A DNA stretch of 44,621 bases from an uncultured Eubacterium sp. (GTDB taxonomy: Bacteria > Bacillota > Clostridia > Lachnospirales > Lachnospiraceae): NCBI GenBank assembly GCA_949959185.1, contig CATLIX010000027.1:1-44621 (forward strand), in the 5' to 3' direction. Both the position numbers and the translations under genes were made by a program. This document shows, in pieces, positions 34,514-43,353 of the stretch. Each line of letters begins with the position of its first letter. The first letter of the stretch is position 1. The notes beneath the pieces are model-generated. The model was not told the origin of the DNA and did no database searches. It worked only from the letters and a program-made list of their open reading frames with translations.

Positions 34514-34616
34514 GAGTCCTGAGAGAACCGGACAGCAGGTCAGAATATGTTGGTTTTCCCGGACAGGTAATAAGAAATGCGTAACGCGCGCAGATTGCGG
34601 ACAGGAGGTAAAAATT

Positions 34617-35633
34617 ATGGCAATTTTGGTAACAGGCGGAGCTGGGTATATCGGAAGCCATACCTGTATTGAGCTGATTCATGCAGGATATGAAGTGGTT
34701 GTGGTGGATAATCTGGTAAATTCCAGTGAAGAAGCAGTAAAAAGAGTGGAAAAAATTACCGGAGCAAAGGTACCTTTTTATCAGGTGGATATTCTGGACG
34801 CTCAGGGCCTTGGAGAAGTATTTGAGAAAGAAAAGATTGACAGTGTCATTCATTTTGCAGGTTTGAAAGCAGTGGGAGAGTCTGTGCAGAAACCGCTGGA
34901 ATATTATCATAACAATATTACCGGAACATTGATTTTGTGCGACGTTATGCGCAAGCATGGAGTGAAGAATATTATTTTCTCATCTTCCGCAACGGTGTAC
35001 GGAGATCCCGCCATTATTCCGATTACAGAGGAGTGCCCCAAAGGCCAGATTACCAATCCATATGGTCAGACCAAGGGAATGCTGGAACAGATTCTGACAG
35101 ATTTCCATGTGGCAGATCCGGAATGGAATGTGGTGCTGCTTCGCTACTTTAACCCCATCGGCGCCCACGAAAGCGGAATCATCGGAGAGGACCCCAAGGG
35201 AATTCCCAACAATCTGGTACCCTACATTGCCCAGGTTGCTGTGGGCAAATTAAAATGCCTTGGCGTATTCGGGGATGATTACGATACACCGGACGGAACC
35301 GGCGTGCGGGATTACATTCATGTAGTAGATCTGGCAAAAGGCCATGTGAAAGCATTAAAGAAAATTGAAGATAAATCCGGCGTCAGCATATATAATCTGG
35401 GAACCGGTAACGGTTACAGTGTGCTGGATGTGGTAAAGGCTTATGAAAAGGCCTGCGGTAAACCAATCCCTTACGAAATCAAACCCAGAAGAGCCGGAGA
35501 TATCGCCACCTGTTATGCAGATGCTTCCAAAGCAAAAGCGGAACTGGGCTGGGAGGCAGAGTTTGGCATCGACAGAATGTGCGAGGATTCCTGGAGATGG
35601 CAGAGTACCAATCCGGACGGATATCGCAGTTAA
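34617..35633 (+). CDS. galE: UDP-glucose/UDP-N-acetylglucosamine 4-epimerase
   Basis: Short-chain dehydrogenase-family epimerase (338 aa, normal length). The NAD loop is [17 protein letters not shown], the catalytic Ser/Tyr pair is in [10 protein letters not shown] and NPYGQTKGM (YxxxK), and the sugar-binding blocks [15 protein letters not shown] and [14 protein letters not shown] are present. Whether it accepts UDP-GlcNAc as well as UDP-Glc cannot be told by eye. It has its own promoter but is placed after the nucleotidyltransferase and NahK genes, so it probably serves the same pathway. CAGGAGG precedes the ATG. Confidence 0.95.
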   Translation: MAILVTGGAGYIGSHTCIELIHAGYEVVVVDNLVNSSEEAVKRVEKITGAKVPFYQVDILDAQGLGEVFEKEKIDSVIHFAGLKAVGESVQKPLEYYHNNITGTLILCDVMRKHGVKNIIFSSSATVYGDPAIIPITEECPKGQITNPYGQTKGMLEQILTDFHVADPEWNVVLLRYFNPIGAHESGIIGEDPKGIPNNLVPYIAQVAVGKLKCLGVFGDDYDTPDGTGVRDYIHVVDLAKGHVKALKKIEDKSGVSIYNLGTGNGYSVLDVVKAYEKACGKPIPYEIKPRRAGDIATCYADASKAKAELGWEAEFGIDRMCEDSWRWQSTNPDGYRS

Positions 35634-35751
35634 TTTATGGAAGGTAACACAGATATTATAACCATTATGCCATACCGGAAGATTGTTTTTATGAACTGGT
35701 GGAAGAACAGTACATCCAAAAAGATACCGGGCGGCACGCAGAGTAATGATA

Positions 35752-35795
35752 AATACCGCCGGTGCAGAATGGCCTGCACCGGTGGTATTCATTTT
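35752..35795. terminator. Strong bidirectional terminator after galE
   Basis: AATACCGCCGGTGCAG (35752-35767) and CTGCACCGGTGGTATT (35774-35789) form a 16-bp stem with one G-U pair and a 6-nt loop, followed by CATTTT. It lies between the convergent galE and mazG genes. Confidence 0.8.
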
Positions 35796-35808
35796 AAAGT
35801 CAGGGATT

Positions 35809-36141
35809 TTATTCCTTTCTGCTCATAAGAAAAGATTCCAGACAGGTGTTGTGATGGTACTTTACAGCAGCTTTTTTATCTTTATCAATAATAGTACCGC
35901 TTAAATCAATATCATTGATTGCAGCAATCCCCACAACATAATGAATGACGTCAGCCAGCTCGTTTGCCAGCTGTGTCTGCATATCTTCTTCATTGACCTT
36001 TTTTCTTCCTGCACGCATATTGAGGACTTCGGCAACTTCCCCGATTTCTTCCACCAGTTTCATAAACAGTCCCTGTTCCGTTACGGAATTGCCGTAAGTA
36101 CAGAGCAGATATGTCTCGTAATCTTCAAAAGAAACGTTCAT
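35809..36141 (-). CDS. MazG-like nucleoside triphosphate pyrophosphohydrolase
   Basis: 110-aa single-domain MazG-type protein: FMKLVEEIGEVAEVLNMRAG (EExxE) and LANELADVIHYVVGIAAIN (ExxD) supply the metal-binding acids. It would hydrolyse NTPs to NMPs and pyrophosphate. The true start is ATG 36141 behind CGGAGG; a longer frame to 36243 runs into the upstream gene. It follows the HD-GYP-like gene on the same strand with a 16-bp gap. Confidence 0.82.
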   Translation of the reverse strand: MNVSFEDYETYLLCTYGNSVTEQGLFMKLVEEIGEVAEVLNMRAGRKKVNEEDMQTQLANELADVIHYVVGIAAINDIDLSGTIIDKDKKAAVKYHHNTCLESFLMSRKE

Positions 36142-36157
36142 TGTGTGCCTCCGCAAA

Positions 36158-37339
36158 TTACAGCGACCTTCCCGCAGCAAGTATCTGATTCCGTTTATCC
36201 GAATACCGTCTGGCTGTTTCCAGTGTGTGAGGGTCGCTGGCATATTTCTTTAAAGTCTCATGGTCTACCTTCAGGCGCAAATCCATGGTTTTCATCACAT
36301 CTGCAATATGCATGGTTTTCTGGAATCTGGAATCGGTAAAGTCAACCCGCTGGTTGTCAGAAAACAGGATAACCACAGGCTGGGCGTAATTTTTCTGATT
36401 TTCCTCCACCACAATGCCTTTCTGGCCATTGGAAAAGTCCACGCAGCATCCCTTTGGAAGAATGTGAATACACTGGGTCAGGGCGGTGACGAACTGGGCG
36501 GGATAATAGTCCGGATAATCCCGCAGAAAACGCACGGCCCGGATTTCAGATACCGGTTCCCGGTCCAGATGCATGGAAGTCATTTCGTCAAACATGCTGG
36601 CCACATGAAGCACATGGGTGCCGTTTTTCCAGCGGATGTTTTTCTGAAGAGGTACTTTGACGTTGTGCTCCAGGCGGGCCATCTGCCCTACAATCTGAAG
36701 GGTAAGTTCCGGCAGCTTATAATCGTTGTAATCCGGATGGAGCATCTGGTAGCCCTTTTCCAGATAGCCCTGGATTAACCGGCGTTCGTCCGGAGACAGA
36801 AGCCGGTCTCCCTTTTCCAGAATCTCGTCGGGCACCATCAGAAGCCCCGTATCATGCAGCAGGGCGGCGCACACAATGGCAAGCTGTTCCGCATAGGAAT
36901 AATGAAGTCTGTTTACCATCATGGCTGCTAAAATAGCCGTATTCAGACAGTGTTTGTATACATAGTCCCCGTTGCTGCGGAGATTCCTGGCAAAGTTGAT
37001 TTTGTGGTCGGGAGAACCGAAGCTGCGCAGAATTGTCTGGGCCAGAGGGGTGATATTCTGAGGCGGCATATCATTCATAAGCAGTGTGAGGTCGTCTTTC
37101 AGGCGGAATGTGGAGACCGTGAGAAAGCGTTCCAGTTCAATATCCTCCTCGCTGAGAGGGGGTACCGGCTCGGCCGGCTCCAGAATGTATACGCCCCAGA
37201 GACCGAAATTCTCAATGCTGGCAATTCCCTGGCGTGTCAGTCTTGTATCACGTTCAAACAGCATAACTCCCCTTTTATTGTAAATTGGCCGGGCAAGACG
37301 CATACCGGGCTTTAACTGGCTGATTTTTACATATTGCAC
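36158..37339 (-). CDS. Degenerate HD-GYP domain protein
   Basis: 393-aa protein related to HD-GYP c-di-GMP phosphodiesterases. A DUF3391-like N-terminal piece (ISQLKPGMRLARPIYN) leads to an HD domain: ALLHDTGLLMVPDEILEKG with His162 and Asp163. The usual Lys of HDxGK is Leu here, the HHExxxGxGYP segment is replaced by sequence without the GYP (VGQMARLEHNVKVPLQ), and the later part (about 300-345) is a small beta-rich tail. The metal site may therefore be partial and the protein non-catalytic or with altered specificity. AGGTGTTTTCG precedes the ATG. Confidence 0.75.
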   Translation of the reverse strand: MQYVKISQLKPGMRLARPIYNKRGVMLFERDTRLTRQGIASIENFGLWGVYILEPAEPVPPLSEEDIELERFLTVSTFRLKDDLTLLMNDMPPQNITPLAQTILRSFGSPDHKINFARNLRSNGDYVYKHCLNTAILAAMMVNRLHYSYAEQLAIVCAALLHDTGLLMVPDEILEKGDRLLSPDERRLIQGYLEKGYQMLHPDYNDYKLPELTLQIVGQMARLEHNVKVPLQKNIRWKNGTHVLHVASMFDEMTSMHLDREPVSEIRAVRFLRDYPDYYPAQFVTALTQCIHILPKGCCVDFSNGQKGIVVEENQKNYAQPVVILFSDNQRVDFTDSRFQKTMHIADVMKTMDLRLKVDHETLKKYASDPHTLETARRYSDKRNQILAAGRSL

Positions 37340-37455
37340 GAAAACACCTCCGTATCTGATTCTGGTGTTAAATACTACTATTTTTATATCGGATAAAAGG
37401 AGGAAATGGCAAAGGCTGTCAGAAAATAAAAATGTTTCCTGATGTCCGGCAGGAA

Positions 37456-37484
37456 TTGCACTGCTGCCGGTTGTGTGTTAAAAT
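37456..37484 (+). promoter_or_regulatory. Promoter of the wall hydrolase gene
   Basis: TTGCAC (37456-37461), 17-bp spacer, TAAAAT (37479-37484). Confidence 0.65.
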
Positions 37485-37530
37485 CGGTATGACAGTTCCA
37501 ACTGCAGAAGACGAAGATGTGGAGGAAAAC

Positions 37531-38700
37531 ATGAGAAAAATATGGAAAAGCGCAGTCCTTATTTTATTCCTGTGCTGTCTGTCCGGCACAGCAGTTTCTG
37601 CCACCCAGGGGAAAATCGACAAGGTACAGGAAGGAATAGAGGACCTGGAAAAACAGAAGAAAGAAGCAGAGGAGCAGGTGGACAGCCTGACAGGACAGGC
37701 GGGCAGCCTGGAAGGAGATCTGAAAAATTTTAATAACAGTCTGGCTGCTGTGACAGAAGAACTGAACGCCACGGAAGAACAGTTAAACAATACCAGAATC
37801 AGCCTGGAAGAAACAGGCAGAGCGCTGGACGCGGCCAGGAAAAAAGAGCGTGACCAGTATGAAGCCATGAAAAAGAGAATTCGCTTCCTGTATGAAATGA
37901 ACATGGAAGGTATGCTGGAAGTGCTGCTGAGCGCAGAAAGTTTTGCAGACTTTTTAAATAAAGGTGAATATATTGTAAGCATTCACAGTTACGACCGTAA
38001 AATGCTGAAAGAATATCAGGCGACCAAAGAAGAGATTGCCGGCAAAGAACGGGATCTGGAAGAACAGGAAGCACTGCTGGCAGATTTGCAGGAACAGCAG
38101 GAAGCCAAACAGCAGGAGCTGACAGCTCTGGTGGACAGCACATCCGATAAACTGAACGCTGCCAGAAAACAGATTGCAGACGCCCAGGCAGACGTGGAGG
38201 CCTACGAAGCGGAGATTGAGCGGCAGAAGGCCTATGAGGCGGAGCTGGAGAAGCAGAAAGCCGCAGAAGATGCAAAGAGGATGGCGGAAATCAAACGGCA
38301 GGAAGAAGAGATGAAACGGCAGGAAGAAACCGGAGGCAGCGGAGGAGGCGGAAGCTATCAGGGCAATGCTTCCGATACCTCGCTGCTGGCAGCTCTGATT
38401 CAGTGTGAAGCGGGAGGCGAAAGCTATGAGGGAAAACTGGCCGTGGGGAGCGTGGTAATGAACCGGGTGCGCAGTTCCCATTTTCCCAATACGGTAGCAG
38501 GGGTAATCTATCAGGGAGGACAGTTTTCTCCTGTGGCAAGCGGCAGGTTTGCAACGGTGCTGGCAAAAGGGGCCAGCCAGAGCTGCGTCCAGGCGGCGGC
38601 AGAGGTTCTGGGTGGAAATATTACCATAAACTGTCTCTATTTCCGGAGGAATAACGGCACCATTCCGGGCACTGTGATAGGAAATCATGTTTTTTATTAA
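37531..38700 (+). CDS. Secreted coiled-coil cell wall hydrolase, SleB/CwlJ-type domain
   Basis: 389-aa exported protein. The signal peptide is MRKIWKSAVLILFLCCLSGT followed by AVSA, with cleavage probably after residue 24. Residues of about 27-275 are a long coiled coil of the PcsB/CwlO type (many Glu/Gln/Lys heptads), then a GGSGGGGS-like linker. The C-terminal domain (about 280-389) is hydrolase_2: LLAALIQCEAGGES with probable catalytic Glu293, AVGSVVMNRVRSSHFPN and NCLYFRRNN. It is likely a peptidoglycan lytic enzyme of vegetative or spore wall. GGAGGA precedes ATG 37531; the longer frame from 37432 lacks a signal at its start. Confidence 0.87.
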   Translation: MRKIWKSAVLILFLCCLSGTAVSATQGKIDKVQEGIEDLEKQKKEAEEQVDSLTGQAGSLEGDLKNFNNSLAAVTEELNATEEQLNNTRISLEETGRALDAARKKERDQYEAMKKRIRFLYEMNMEGMLEVLLSAESFADFLNKGEYIVSIHSYDRKMLKEYQATKEEIAGKERDLEEQEALLADLQEQQEAKQQELTALVDSTSDKLNAARKQIADAQADVEAYEAEIERQKAYEAELEKQKAAEDAKRMAEIKRQEEEMKRQEETGGSGGGGSYQGNASDTSLLAALIQCEAGGESYEGKLAVGSVVMNRVRSSHFPNTVAGVIYQGGQFSPVASGRFATVLAKGASQSCVQAAAEVLGGNITINCLYFRRNNGTIPGTVIGNHVFY

Positions 38701-38731
38701 TACACAGCCCGAATGCTGTAAAACCGAAAAA

Positions 38732-38773
38732 GGTCGGTTTTTGTGGAAAATGCACAAAAACTGACCCTTTTTT
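38732..38773 (+). terminator. Terminator after the wall hydrolase gene
   Basis: GGTCGGTTTTTGTG (38732-38745) pairs with CACAAAAACTGACC (38753-38766), one G-U pair, 7-nt loop, then CTTTTTT. A smaller hairpin AAAACCGA/TCGGTTTT (38720-38741) overlaps it. The stretch 38774-38876 shows nothing further. Confidence 0.8.
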
Positions 38774-38876
38774 ATCGAAAAAACACCGGGGAGAATGATA
38801 AAAATATAACAAAGATGTACAAAAAGAACAGGAAAAAAAGGGAGAATGAGAAGGGCCGGAGCGGGGAAGATAATCC

Positions 38877-38905
38877 TTGCAATTTACAGTGAAATGTGCT
38901 AGGAT
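38877..38905 (+). promoter_or_regulatory. Promoter of the butyryl-CoA operon
   Basis: TTGCAA (38877-38882), 17-bp spacer, TAGGAT (38900-38905). It implies a leader of about 190 nt before thl. Confidence 0.6.
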
Positions 38906-38960
38906 ATTTTTATCGAGGGAAGAAAACATGGGAAAAACAGGAATTTTCAGAATTATTTTG

Positions 38961-39009
38961 CAGGCATGGCAGAGAAATGAATGCCAGCGAACCTGTTTTC
39001 CTTTTTTTT
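38961..39009 (+). terminator. Possible leader attenuator of the butyryl-CoA operon
   Basis: CAGG (38961-38964)/CCTG (38992-38995) and GGCA (38968-38971)/TGCC (38982-38985) form a broken stem, followed by TTTTCC and eight Ts (39002-39009). An alternative outer pairing AAAACAGG (38934-38941)/CCTGTTTT (38992-38999) competes. A terminator between the promoter and thl would attenuate the operon. Confidence 0.4.
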
Positions 39010-39102
39010 GGCAAAAGATTGTTAAAAAAATAACAGACATTTTGGTGATTTTGTCAAAAATGTTTTCGCGATTACATAATATTTTAAAAGGAGACGAAGA
39101 AA

Positions 39103-40284
39103 ATGGCAAAGAAAGTTGTTTTGGCAGGCGCATGTCGTACCGCAATCGGAACTATGGGTGGAGCTTTAAGCACAACTCCTGCACCGGTATTGGGGTCTAT
39201 CGTTATCAAAGAAGCATTGAACAGAGCTGGTGTTCCGGCTGACAAAGTTGACCATGTATACATGGGCTGCGTAATCCAGGCTGGTCTGGGACAGAACGTG
39301 GCACGTCAGGCGTCCATCAATGCCGGTCTGCCTATTGAGACACCGGCAGTTACCGTGAACGTAGTCTGCGGCTCCGGTCTGAACTGCGTAAATATGGCTG
39401 CTCAGATGATTCAGGCAGGCGATGCTGATATCGTTGTGGCAGGCGGTATGGAAAACATGTCTATGGCTCCTTATGCTGCTATGCAGGGACGTTACGGATA
39501 CAGAATGAACAATGCGACTCTGGTAGATACCATGGTAAACGACGCATTGTGGGATGCATTCAATCAGTACCATATGGGAATTACTGCTGAAAACGTAGCA
39601 GAGAAATGGGGACTGACCAGAGAACAGTTAGACGAGTTTGCAGCAACTTCACAGCAGAAATGTGAAAAAGCAATGAACGACGGTAAATTCAAAGATGAAA
39701 TCGTTCCGGTAGAAGTAAAACAGAAGAAGAAAACAGTGATTGTAGATACAGACGAAGGACCACGTCCCGGCACAACCAAAGAAAGCATTTCCAAACTGCG
39801 TCCCGCATTCAAACCGGACGGAATTGTTACCGCAGCAAATGCTTCCGGAATCAACGACGGTGCGGCAGCAGTGATTGTTATGAGTGAAGAAAAAGCAAAA
39901 GAACTGGGCGTTACACCGATGGCTACTTTCGTAGCAGGCGCACTTGGCGGCGTAGACCCGTCCATCATGGGTGTGGGACCGGTTGCTTCCACAAAGAAAG
40001 TATTCGAGAAGACAGGTCTGACCATTGACGATATGGATCTGGTAGAGGCTAACGAAGCATTTGCAGCTCAGTCTCTGGCAGTAGCACATGACCTGAACTT
40101 TGATATGAGCAAGGTTAATGTAAATGGCGGCGCTATCGCACTGGGACATCCGGTAGGAGCCAGCGGATGCCGTATCCTTGTTACTCTGCTTCATGAAATG
40201 CAGAAGAGAGACGCTAAGAAAGGTCTTGCAACTCTGTGTATCGGCGGTGGAATGGGATGCTCTACCATCGTGGAAAGAGATTAA
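39103..40284 (+). CDS. thl: Acetyl-CoA acetyltransferase (thiolase)
   Basis: Condenses two acetyl-CoA to acetoacetyl-CoA, first step of butyrate formation (393 aa). Nucleophile Cys89 is in [17 protein letters not shown], the His349 loop is [10 protein letters not shown], and Cys379 is in [18 protein letters not shown] precedes the ATG. First gene of the operon thl-hbd-bcd-etfB-etfA. A 15-bp perfect hairpin separates it from hbd, where many butyrate producers carry crt nearby. Confidence 0.96.
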   Translation: MAKKVVLAGACRTAIGTMGGALSTTPAPVLGSIVIKEALNRAGVPADKVDHVYMGCVIQAGLGQNVARQASINAGLPIETPAVTVNVVCGSGLNCVNMAAQMIQAGDADIVVAGGMENMSMAPYAAMQGRYGYRMNNATLVDTMVNDALWDAFNQYHMGITAENVAEKWGLTREQLDEFAATSQQKCEKAMNDGKFKDEIVPVEVKQKKKTVIVDTDEGPRPGTTKESISKLRPAFKPDGIVTAANASGINDGAAAVIVMSEEKAKELGVTPMATFVAGALGGVDPSIMGVGPVASTKKVFEKTGLTIDDMDLVEANEAFAAQSLAVAHDLNFDMSKVNVNGGAIALGHPVGASGCRILVTLLHEMQKRDAKKGLATLCIGGGMGCSTIVERD

Positions 40285-40301
40285 TTTAGCTGGTTATTAA
40301 T

Positions 40302-40335
40302 TGAGATACCGAAGCGGTCACGCTTCGGTATCTCA
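40302..40335 (+). other. Perfect 15-bp hairpin between thl and hbd
   Basis: TGAGATACCGAAGCG (40302-40316) pairs perfectly with CGCTTCGGTATCTCA (40321-40335) around GTCA. No T-run follows, so it is probably an mRNA-stability or processing element in the operon rather than a terminator. Confidence 0.75.
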
Positions 40336-40359
40336 CAGAATAATTTAAGGAGGATTATC

Positions 40360-41199
40360 ATGAAAGTTGGCGTTATTGGAGCAGGAACCATGGGTTCCGG
40401 AATTGCACAGGCATTTGCACAGACAGAAGGATATGAAGTATGCCTTTGCGATATTAATGACGAATTTGCAGCAAATGGCAAGAAGAAAATTGCAAAAGGA
40501 TTCGAGAAGAGAGTTGCAAAAGGCAAGATGGACCAGGCAGCAGCAGACGCAATCCTTGCAAAGATTTCCACAGGTACAAAGGAAATCTGCGGCGACTGTG
40601 ATTTAATCGTAGAGGCAGCGCTGGAAGTAATGGATGTTAAGAAACAGACATTCAAAGAACTGCAGGACATTGTGAAGAAAGACTGCATGTTCGCAACCAA
40701 CACATCTTCCCTTTCCATCACAGAAATTGGCGCAGGACTTGACAGACCGGTAATCGGTATGCATTTCTTCAATCCGGCTCCGGTTATGAAACTGGTTGAG
40801 GTTATCAAAGGAGAGAACACACCGGATGAAATGAAAGATAAAATCGTTAAGATTTCTGAAGAAATCGGCAAGACTCCGGTAGAAGTAAACGAAGCAGCAG
40901 GATTTGTTGTAAACAGAATCTTAATCCCGATGATCAACGAAGCAGTTGGAATCTATGCAGACGGCGTAGCTTCCGTAGAAGGTATCGACACCGCTATGAA
41001 ACTGGGTGCAAACCATCCGATGGGACCTCTGGCTCTGGGAGATCTGGTTGGACTGGATATCTGCCTTGCAATTATGAATGTATTATATGATGAGACAGGA
41101 GATCCGAAATACCGTCCGCATCCATTGTTAAAGAAAATGGTACGTGCAGGTAAGCTGGGACAGAAGACCGGAATCGGTTTCTATGACTACAGCAAATAA
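40360..41199 (+). CDS. hbd: 3-hydroxybutyryl-CoA dehydrogenase
   Basis: Reduces acetoacetyl-CoA to 3-hydroxybutyryl-CoA with NAD(P)H (279 aa). NAD loop is [17 protein letters not shown]; the catalytic His region is [17 protein letters not shown]; the C-terminal domain ([36 protein letters not shown]) is intact. AAGGAGG precedes the ATG. It sits between thl and bcd; the crotonase needed for the next step is not in the window. Confidence 0.96.
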   Translation: MKVGVIGAGTMGSGIAQAFAQTEGYEVCLCDINDEFAANGKKKIAKGFEKRVAKGKMDQAAADAILAKISTGTKEICGDCDLIVEAALEVMDVKKQTFKELQDIVKKDCMFATNTSSLSITEIGAGLDRPVIGMHFFNPAPVMKLVEVIKGENTPDEMKDKIVKISEEIGKTPVEVNEAAGFVVNRILIPMINEAVGIYADGVASVEGIDTAMKLGANHPMGPLALGDLVGLDICLAIMNVLYDETGDPKYRPHPLLKKMVRAGKLGQKTGIGFYDYSK

Positions 41200-41261
41200 T
41201 ACATAATAACGAAAGCATGGCCGGCAGCGGGCTTTTGCCTGCGCCGTATAGAATGTGAGGA

Positions 41262-41294
41262 ACTGCCGTATTGGGTTTATCTTAATGCGGCAGT
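41262..41294 (+). other. Hairpin between hbd and bcd
   Basis: ACTGCCG (41262-41268) pairs with CGGCAGT (41288-41294) around a 19-nt loop in the 136-bp hbd-bcd gap. There is no T-run. A GC-rich partial stem also lies at about 41221-41246. These may shape mRNA stability. Confidence 0.45.
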
Positions 41295-41335
41295 CCCATT
41301 CCATAAAATAAAAGAAAGTTTGGAGGAAAAGTATC

Positions 41336-42490
41336 ATGGATTTTTCTTTAGATAAGAAACATGAAATGGCGAGAACTCTGTTCAGAGAGTTTGCTGAAAA
41401 TGAAGTAAAGCCTCTTGCTCAGGAAGTTGATGAGACAGAAAAATTCCCAAGAGGAACCGTAGAGAAAATGCAGAAAATCGGATTCATGGGTATTCCGATT
41501 CCGAAAGAGTACGGCGGACAGGGCTGTGATCCTCTTACCTACATTATGTGCGTAGAGGAACTGTCCAAAGTTTGCGGTACTACCGGCGTTATCGTATCTG
41601 CACACACCTCTCTCTGCTGCGACCCGATTATGACATACGGTAATGAAGAGCAGAAACAGAAATATCTTGCACCTCTTGCAAGAGGAGAGAAACTGGGCGC
41701 ATTTGCTCTGACAGAGCCGGGCGCAGGTACGGACGCACAGGGCTGCCAGACAAAAGCAGTGTTAGACGGAGACGAATGGGTACTGAACGGCTCCAAATGC
41801 TTTATTACCAACGGTAAAGAAGCTGATATTTATATCGTAATCGCAATCACAAGCGTTGTGGAAGATAAGAGAGGAAGAAAGAAAAAGAATTTCTCCACCT
41901 TTATCGTAGAAAAAGGAACACCGGGCTTCTCCTTCGGAACAAAAGAGAAGAAAATGGGTATCCGCGGCTCCGCTACATATGAACTGATTTTTGAAGACTG
42001 CAGAATTCCGAAAGAGAATCTGTTAGGACCGGAAGGAAAGGGATTCCCAATCGCAATGCATACACTGGACGGCGGACGTATCGGTATCGCAGCTCAGGCT
42101 CTCGGTATTGCAGAAGGCGCACTGGATGCAACCATCGCTTATACAAAAGAGAGAAAACAGTTTGGACGTTCCATCGCAATGCAGCAGAATACCCAGTTCC
42201 AGTTAGCAGACATGGCAGCTAAGATTGAAGCGGCTCAGATGCTGGTTTACAAGGCAGCTATGGCAAAAGCTACTCAGAAAGTTTACTCTGTGGAAGCAGC
42301 AAAGGCAAAATTATTTGCAGCAGAGGTTGCCATGGACGTAACTACCAGATGCGTACAGCTTTTCGGCGGATACGGATACATCAGAGAGTACGATGTAGAG
42401 CGTATGATGCGTGACGCCAAGATTACAGAAATCTATGAAGGAACTTCCGAAGTTCAGCGTATGGTTATTTCCGGCGCACTGTTGAAATAG
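41336..42490 (+). CDS. bcd: Butyryl-CoA dehydrogenase
   Basis: Acyl-CoA dehydrogenase (384 aa) reducing crotonyl-CoA to butyryl-CoA. Signature blocks are FALTEPGAGTDAQG (flavin/substrate), GSKCFITNGKEAD, and YEGTSEVQRMVISGALLK with catalytic base Glu368. With EtfAB encoded downstream it can form the electron-bifurcating complex that reduces ferredoxin. TTGGAGGAAA precedes the ATG. All acyl-CoA dehydrogenase core residues appear intact. Confidence 0.96.
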   Translation: MDFSLDKKHEMARTLFREFAENEVKPLAQEVDETEKFPRGTVEKMQKIGFMGIPIPKEYGGQGCDPLTYIMCVEELSKVCGTTGVIVSAHTSLCCDPIMTYGNEEQKQKYLAPLARGEKLGAFALTEPGAGTDAQGCQTKAVLDGDEWVLNGSKCFITNGKEADIYIVIAITSVVEDKRGRKKKNFSTFIVEKGTPGFSFGTKEKKMGIRGSATYELIFEDCRIPKENLLGPEGKGFPIAMHTLDGGRIGIAAQALGIAEGALDATIAYTKERKQFGRSIAMQQNTQFQLADMAAKIEAAQMLVYKAAMAKATQKVYSVEAAKAKLFAAEVAMDVTTRCVQLFGGYGYIREYDVERMMRDAKITEIYEGTSEVQRMVISGALLK

Positions 42491-42533
42491 CCGCGATAAG
42501 CAAAGAAAAATAAAACATAAGGAGTGAATTACC

Positions 42534-43319
42534 GTGAAAATCGTTGTATGTATAAAACAGGTACCAGATACCAAAGGCGGAGTGAAATTCAATCCAGATG
42601 GTACTCTGGACAGAGGTGCAATGCTTACCATCATGAATCCCGACGACAAAGCCGGACTGGAAGCAGCACTCAGATTAAAAGAGCAGTATGGTGCGGAAGT
42701 TACCGTACTTACCATGGGACTTCCCAAAGCAGACGAAGTTCTTCGTGAAGCAATGGCAATGGGTGCCGATAAAGGTATCCTTGTAACAGACAGAGTATTG
42801 GGAGGAGCAGATACATGGGCTACCTCTACCACAATTGCAGGAGCAATCCGGAATCTGGAATATGACCTGATTATCACAGGACGTCAGGCTATCGACGGAG
42901 ATACCGCTCAGGTTGGGCCGCAGATTTCCGAACATCTGGATATCCCTGTAATTTCCTATGCACAGGAAATCAAAATTGACGGAGACTATGTAGTAGTTCA
43001 GCGTCAGTATGAAGATAGATATCATGAATTAAAAGCAAAAATGCCGTGTCTGGTAACCGCTCTTTCTGAATTGAACGAGCCGCGTTATATGACGCCGGGC
43101 GGAATTTTTGACGCATATGACAAAGAAGTAACCGTATGGGGCCGGGCAGATCTGAAAGATGTGGACGATTCTGACCTTGGTTTGAAAGGATCACCTACCA
43201 AGATTGCAAAAGCATCTGATAAAGTAAAGAAAGGTGCCGGAGAAAAAGTTGTTCCCGATACACCGGAAGATGCAGTTGCCTATATTACAGGTAAACTGAA
43301 AGAGAAACACGTAATCTAA
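42534..43319 (+). CDS. etfB: Electron transfer flavoprotein subunit beta
   Basis: 261-aa EtfB. It begins MKIVVCIKQVPDTKGGVKF and has the NPDDKAGLEAALRLKEQYGAEV and GRQAIDGDTAQVGPQISE blocks. In Clostridia EtfB binds the bifurcating FAD and receives NADH electrons. It lies 43 bp after bcd and pairs with etfA. AAGGAGTGA precedes the ATG. Confidence 0.96.
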   Translation: MKIVVCIKQVPDTKGGVKFNPDGTLDRGAMLTIMNPDDKAGLEAALRLKEQYGAEVTVLTMGLPKADEVLREAMAMGADKGILVTDRVLGGADTWATSTTIAGAIRNLEYDLIITGRQAIDGDTAQVGPQISEHLDIPVISYAQEIKIDGDYVVVQRQYEDRYHELKAKMPCLVTALSELNEPRYMTPGGIFDAYDKEVTVWGRADLKDVDDSDLGLKGSPTKIAKASDKVKKGAGEKVVPDTPEDAVAYITGKLKEKHVI

Positions 43320-43353
43320 TATATCCGTAAAAATAAGGAAAGTGGTGAAAATA

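Noticed and set aside
37403-37430. Seven-codon frame after AAAGGAGGAA upstream of the wall hydrolase
   Set aside because: The ribosome-site distance is too short and it ends after seven codons; likely chance.
38928-39242. Small open frame in the thl leader starting at 38928
   Set aside because: Although AGGGAAGA precedes it, it runs through the putative terminator and overlaps thl out of frame. A short leader peptide cannot be excluded but is not supported.
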